The notes under the pieces: model-generated | What the model saw: the letters and a program-made list of their open reading frames with translations, nothing else | Databases searched by the model: none | Told to the model about the DNA's origin: nothing | Source: Liolophura sinensis | Lineage: Eukaryota > Mollusca > Polyplacophora > Chitonida > Chitonidae | Direction of reading: 5' to 3' | Assembly (NCBI RefSeq): GCF_032854445.1 | Contig: NC_088296.1 | Coordinates: forward strand, 18,217,485-18,281,484 | Length of the DNA: 64,000 bases | Shown: positions 59,572-64,000 of the stretch, in pieces | Position numbering within the stretch: position 1 is the stretch's first letter | How the letters are laid out: each line of letters begins with the position of its first letter | Program-made: the position numbers and the translations under genes

Positions 59572-59862
59572 CTTTATTTATTTATTGATTTATTTGATTG
59601 ATGTCTTATACCGTACTCAAGAATATTTCACTTATTCAGCGTCGGCCAGCATTATGGTGGGAGGAAACTGGGCAGAGCCTGGGGGAAACCCACGACCAAT
59701 CGCAGGTTGCTGGTAGATCTTTCCACGTATGGCTAGAGAGGAAGACAGCATGAGCTGGGCTTGAACTCACAGCGACCGCATTCTGGGTCGCATTACAGCG
59801 AGACTCCTGGGTCACTGAGCCGTGCTTGTGTGCTGACTCCCTCGGCCATGGTGGTCCCCCAC
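59572..59862 (-). mobile_element. SINE-B, full length with head rearrangement
   Basis: Tail, body and head are present. The head is altered (GCATTCTGGGTCGCATTACA inserted before ACTCCTGGGTCACTGAGCCG) and ends in GGCCATGGTGGTCCCC. Confidence 0.85.
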
Positions 59863-60250
59863 ATACTGTACTCTACCTCTTAATATTACCGCAGTAAAAT
59901 ATTAATAAATTTTTACTTAACAACAATGCATGTAATAACAGAACAAATGGATGACTGGAAAAAATACTACAGGGTCATAAATCAGAAAATCAGAAATATT
60001 TAAAGCTGTTATATTCCTCTAAAATTGCGTTTTTACAGGCCAAACTTTAGGTAAAATACAGCATTTCTTCCATTATGCAAATGTGCCTTTGTCTTTTACA
60101 CAATGTAACAATTGCTGAATTTGCAACATTCTCAAACATTGATGTTAGATTAAAGTAAAATAAGACATCAAGTTTAACATACTTGTACACAGACAAAGAC
60201 AGATGGAAAAGATGCTAGATGTTCTATCCCCTCCATCATGTAACTCTTAC

Positions 60251-60338
60251 CAAAGTCAATCAACTCTTCTGACATCGAAGGAAAGAAGGCTTGTATCAAC
60301 AGTACAGTCATCTTAATCAGCTTATGTACTGTCTCCAT
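60251..60338 (-). CDS. Orphan first-exon-like ORF (29 codons, uncertain)
   Basis: Minus strand: ATG at 60338 in strong context (GCCATGG), frame METVHKLIKMTVLLIQAFFP then SMSEELIDFG, then a consensus donor TTTG/GTAAGA leaving phase 1. It has a hydrophobic stretch like a signal anchor. No partner exon was found between here and 59294. Its phase matches sulfotransferase exon 2, so an alternative first exon is formally possible, but it lacks the SULT N-terminal fold. Could also be chance. Confidence 0.25.
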
Positions 60339-61121
60339 GGCAACCTATGGCATGACTCTATCATAAGGTTCTTAAAGGAAAAGAAAAAGCAAAACGAGAA
60401 AAGTAAATATGAACATATAATTATTACCTGAGTGAAATAAAAAGAATACATGTAAATATGAACATATAATCTAAAGTTGAGTTAGACAGTGCTTAACATC
60501 AAACATACCTAATACCAGATTAGTGGACAAACAAACACGTATGAATTCCTTAACACCTTGTTTAAAATAACTAAACTAAAATATATACATACATATGGAA
60601 TCATTGCTTACATGAATATATATAAGGGAAATTCAGTCATACAGTAACTACATGACTTGTATTGTGGTACCGTAGATGAGCAGCAATCCTCCAACAATTG
60701 ATGTAAACAACTGTCACAGTCCTATACAGTCAACAAACGTCGCAGTTCTCGAATGCTTTGTCAGTATGACCTTTAATTTGCTATATATAGATATATATAT
60801 ATATATCATGTACATATATGTGTATTTGGAGTTATCAACTTGGCTTATGGACTAGAATCACAGATAACAATACAGTATCTGTTTAAAACAATATTATCAA
60901 ATTAAAAAAATAAAGAAAAGAGGGACAGTAGGTGTACATATGTTCAGGTAAGTGGGGGCCACGCAGTTCGGGGGTCAGGTGGTTCAGGAGCCACTTCCAT
61001 GAAACATCGCAAGTCAGATTTCTTGTAACTTTTTTTTGAGCAGACATTATATGTAGCTCATACTTATGAGGAAAGGTATGAAAAATTGTTTTATGAAGTC
61101 TTATGAAAGTGGATCCTGAAA

Positions 61122-61156
61122 GAAAGAAAGGAAGGAAAGAAGGAAGGAAGGAAAGC
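61122..61156. repeat. (AAGG)n-type microsatellite
   Basis: Purine-rich GAAAGGAAGGAAAGAAGGAA tract. Confidence 0.9.
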
Positions 61157-61194
61157 TTAATGAGCAGTTTAGAGTTAATGTGTTGAACATTGTA

Positions 61195-61505
61195 CTTAAC
61201 AGTTTATTTAGTCATGTGATGACGAGGCGCCATTAGGTGTGCGTTCACATATTGTGACTTCTTGTGGCAGGGCGAGTCCTTGCCACTGAAGTATCATGCT
61301 GAAGACACCAGACATGACACCCCATCCAGTCACATTATACTGACACCGGGCCAACCAGTCATGTTTCTTTTGCTCTAATCTCTCAGTGCTGAACATCAAA
61401 CGAGGCTCCGTTTCCTTTTTAACGACTCTGGTATGACCCAACCTGGCTTTTATCCCACTATCTCCTGATTTCGAGGCAGACGCTCTAACCATTAGGCCAT
61501 CCAAA
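61195..61505 (-). mobile_element. SINE-A relative with a different tRNA-like head
   Basis: The minus-strand head GGATGGCCTAATGGTTAGAG then CGTCTGCCTCGAAATCAGGA resembles an Asp/Glu/Gly-type tRNA. The body (CATGTGATGACGAGGCGCCA, CACCGGGCCAACCAGTCATG, CTGAACATCAAACGAGG) is a diverged version of SINE-A. Confidence 0.65.
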
Positions 61506-61719
61506 AGGGTTACACTTAGAGTCAATATAAAACTTAACTGCACACACGAGCATCCATGGATTGGCATATGCAGGACCAATCAGGTCTCATGTTCAAATTC
61601 AAATCTCACTGACTTTGGTTTCAAGTCTGTAGAGTTTATAATTTAATCAGCTATATGGACCTGATCTCTGGTTTTTCCTCAGCTCACATGACTCAAAATC
61701 CTGCATGCCACAAAACATT

Positions 61720-61890
61720 TTATTTTATTTGATTGGTGTTTTACACCATACTCAAGAATATTTCACTTATATGACGGCGGCCATTATGGTGGGAGGAAAT
61801 TTGGCCCGGGGGAAACTCATGACCATCCGCAGGTTGCTGTCAGACCTTCCCACGTATGGCAGAAGAGGAAGCCAGCATGGCCACCAAACA
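61720..61890 (-). mobile_element. SINE-B, 5'-truncated
   Basis: Tail TTTTATTTGATTGGTGTTTT, ATGACGGCGGCCATTATGG, GACCATCCGCAGGTTGCTG, ending near GAGGAAGCCAGCATGG. Confidence 0.85.
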
Positions 61891-61941
61891 TGTTGGCATG
61901 TGAAAAATTCTTCACTATGGTGATAACACAACAAATAAATA

Positions 61942-62155
61942 CCCTAAAAGATCATAAATTTCGTCCGTCGTTAACTTGCCAATTTTTCCTGATTCTGAGA
62001 GTCCAATTGGTTTTAGAAAAGTATTTTCAGGTTTGCTTGGAACATGGGATGATATTCTACTGGAATATTTTGAGTTTTAGCACCAAAAATAATATTTTGT
62101 GACATAAAAATGCACTTTAGTGGACAAAATTTTAGGTAATTTAGGGTAAATTACA
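61942..62155. mobile_element. MITE, AAAATTTTAGGTCA family
   Basis: Left end ACCCTAAAAGATCATAAATT and right end AAAATTTTAGGTAATTTAGG are inverted copies; interior as in 34115-34350. About 210 bp. Confidence 0.75.
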
Positions 62156-62894
62156 TATGACCACACAAGATACCAATCAACCAAAGCCAATATGTTCCGG
62201 GTTCAAATCCAGCTCTTGCCAACATTCGCCTTTGGCATTTCTGGATTTATGAGGAGACCTTTTCAGGTAACAACAATAATTTATGCCTGCAACTGGTGTT
62301 GCTTTACTCTGCCCTGTCCAGTTCCCTCCACTCATCAGCCTAACTGTACTGCATAACTGACAAATATCTTCATAAATAAATACAGCGCTGTCAAATGTTA
62401 CACCTAGGTCAGTCTGTAGTAGTATAAAGGTTTAAAAAAAGCATCAGTCAACACCACTGGAACATAACTGAGTGCTAACACAGAGCACAAGGGCATGTTT
62501 TCTACATGTAACTGTAGGCATGACTATGAATGTCCATCAGTATATATACTCAGCATTTAGCATGTTTAATAACACACTCCGCAGTTTTCTCCTTAACAGC
62601 TGTTTGACACTGTTCATGTAGGTCACTGGACTACATGGCAGCTCATGCTGGGCTGCCTCAGCTGAGGGTTACGCCATGGCTTCTTAACATGCGTAAAACC
62701 ATTCATGGGCATGAATATCCAAAAACTGACATCCCTGAAGGCTGAGAAACAAGTACACGTACACTTATATACTTTAAAAAGTTCAACCAAAAGTTTAATT
62801 TAAAGTAAATTAAATAATGAGTAGATGAAACATTACATTATCTGTATGTAAAGTCTAGTCAACAAAATTATTATATATATTATATATAATTATG

Positions 62895-62945
62895 TTATAT
62901 TATATTTATTAGATTGATGTTTTTCGCGGTACTCAAGAATACCAA
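62895..62945 (-). mobile_element. SINE-B tail fragment
   Basis: TTTATTAGATTGATGTTTTT and CGCGGTACTCAAGAATA only. Confidence 0.7.
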
Positions 62946-63189
62946 AATGTTACAGGGATGTAGAGTCATGTCACATTGTAGTTTGAATTAAAACACTGTG
63001 GCTATATTAAACATCCTTGTAAGCACATATGCATGTGGCAGTCTGCTGAAAGCTGTCTACTGCTGTCCCTGTGGTCATCTGCTTTGCTAACTCTGACCAC
63101 TGCAAACCAATAATAATTCTAACTTTCAATTCAGCTGCGTACTTTTGAGGTCATGACCCCATTCTCTAATTCCAAACAGATATACCTTT

Positions 63190-63194
<5 letters not shown>

Positions 63195-63255
<61 letters not shown>
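63195..63255. repeat. (TA)n microsatellite
   Basis: About 60 bp of uninterrupted TA alternation, preceded by GTGTG. Confidence 0.98.
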
Positions 63256-63259
<4 letters not shown>

Positions 63260-63929
63260 ACATGCATGTAGACACTACCATTTTCTTAAACTGATACCTT
63301 ATTTGCTTTGTTTTGTTTTTTTTTTTTGTTTCATTTTTAAACATTAGCTTTTAAAAACTGCATTATTTGAACTCAAGATTTCAGAGCATCTTACATGAAT
63401 CCCCTCTCCTTACTCACCTTAGTTAAGCTCAGATGTTCATAGGATCCACTACGGGTATATGCACAGTTTAAACCACATCAAAGTTAAGCTAACGCTGCAC
63501 AATGCCAGCGTACAATGTACTAGTCAAAGTGACAGTATGTATACCTGACTATACACTGGAGCCTCAACAGAATTAACCTAGTTTTCAGCTTTGCAGCTCA
63601 GCCTACTGTATAAAATTTGCATTGTGGACAAATGTGAGAAATCTAGGTGACATGCTGTACAGTGCCCCTGTGTAAAAAAAACCTCCCCTCTCTCTCTACA
63701 CCCGCCGGGCTCACAGGGAACGTTGAACTTTTCTCTTCGTCACAGGGGTCATTGAACCTTTGCAATTATAAAAGCTTGATACACCTGATTTCTGTTCCTC
63801 CTTGGGGACAACTACCTATAAAAGTGCATTCATTCAACTGTTAACAAGCTCCAATAAATCAGTCAAGTAAATACGATGAAAATCATTCTGTGCGTGTCAG
63901 TGTCTTAAGTTTAAATACCTTTTCATATA

Positions 63930-64000
63930 GGAAAGAGCAGCTTTCGGTACAATGTCTGCACATTTATAATTTGATTTTGGAGACAAAACTACATTTGTTG
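63930..64000. mobile_element. Partial MITE at the window edge
   Basis: TCTGCACATTTATAATTTGA and TTGGAGACAAAACTACATTT match, in inverse orientation, the interior of the element at 8985-9152. It continues beyond the window. Confidence 0.45.

Larger units (their letters stand above)
59294..64000. other. Flanking region upstream of the sulfotransferase
   Basis: No confirmed gene. Contains SINEs, a MITE, microsatellites and one orphan exon-like ORF (60251-60338), listed separately. 62160-62860 and 63260-63930 show nothing assignable. Confidence 0.6.

Overview
This is eukaryotic nuclear DNA from an animal, most likely a mollusc and probably a bivalve. The evidence is split genes with GT-AG introns, many AT-rich and minisatellite introns, several MITE families, and two abundant tRNA-headed SINE families. 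One SINE has a tail typical of the V-SINE/RUDI-type elements of molluscs (family name from memory, not searched). There are no prokaryotic features.

Layout. (1) 697-18578, plus strand: the 3' eight coding exons of the tumour-suppressor orthologue APC (oligomerisation N-terminus lies upstream of the window). The last exon is 8.4 kb and carries most armadillo repeats, two 15-aa repeats, nine 20-aa beta-catenin repeats, three SAMP (axin-binding) motifs and a TTV C-terminus. (2) 18579-28557: APC 3' UTR and flank, with minisatellites, MITEs and SINEs. (3) 28558-35658, minus strand: a complete five-exon SRP19 gene (162 aa), convergent with APC. APC and SRP19 are also neighbours in vertebrates, so this is conserved microsynteny. 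(4) 35659-35958: a 300-bp divergent promoter with a perfect CRE, an inverted CCAAT and two CACGTG E-boxes. (5) 35959-39095, plus strand: a four-exon gene for a small acidic/helical protein (151 aa) that I do not recognise. (6) 39096-48053: no convincing gene; a long-TIR element, a 1.4-kb 28-bp minisatellite and 255-bp tandem repeats. (7) 48054-58897, minus strand: a complete six-exon PAPS-dependent sulfotransferase (342 aa) of the cytosolic SULT fold, but with an N-terminal membrane anchor. (8) 58898-64000: 5' flank, SINEs, MITEs, microsatellites and one orphan exon-like ORF.

The most unusual feature is the relation of tandem arrays to splice donors. In the sulfotransferase gene, the 3' end of exon 1 together with its 5' splice site has been amplified into intron 1 as an 89-bp unit, giving 33 extra consensus donors at exact 89-bp spacing. 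A second array in intron 5 carries donor-like sites, and its exon-proximal copy offers an in-frame alternative donor. In APC a 36-bp array begins exactly at a splice donor and stays open in frame with the exon for about 22 repeats. The genes do not form a pathway: APC is Wnt/cytoskeletal, SRP19 is protein targeting, and the sulfotransferase is conjugative metabolism.
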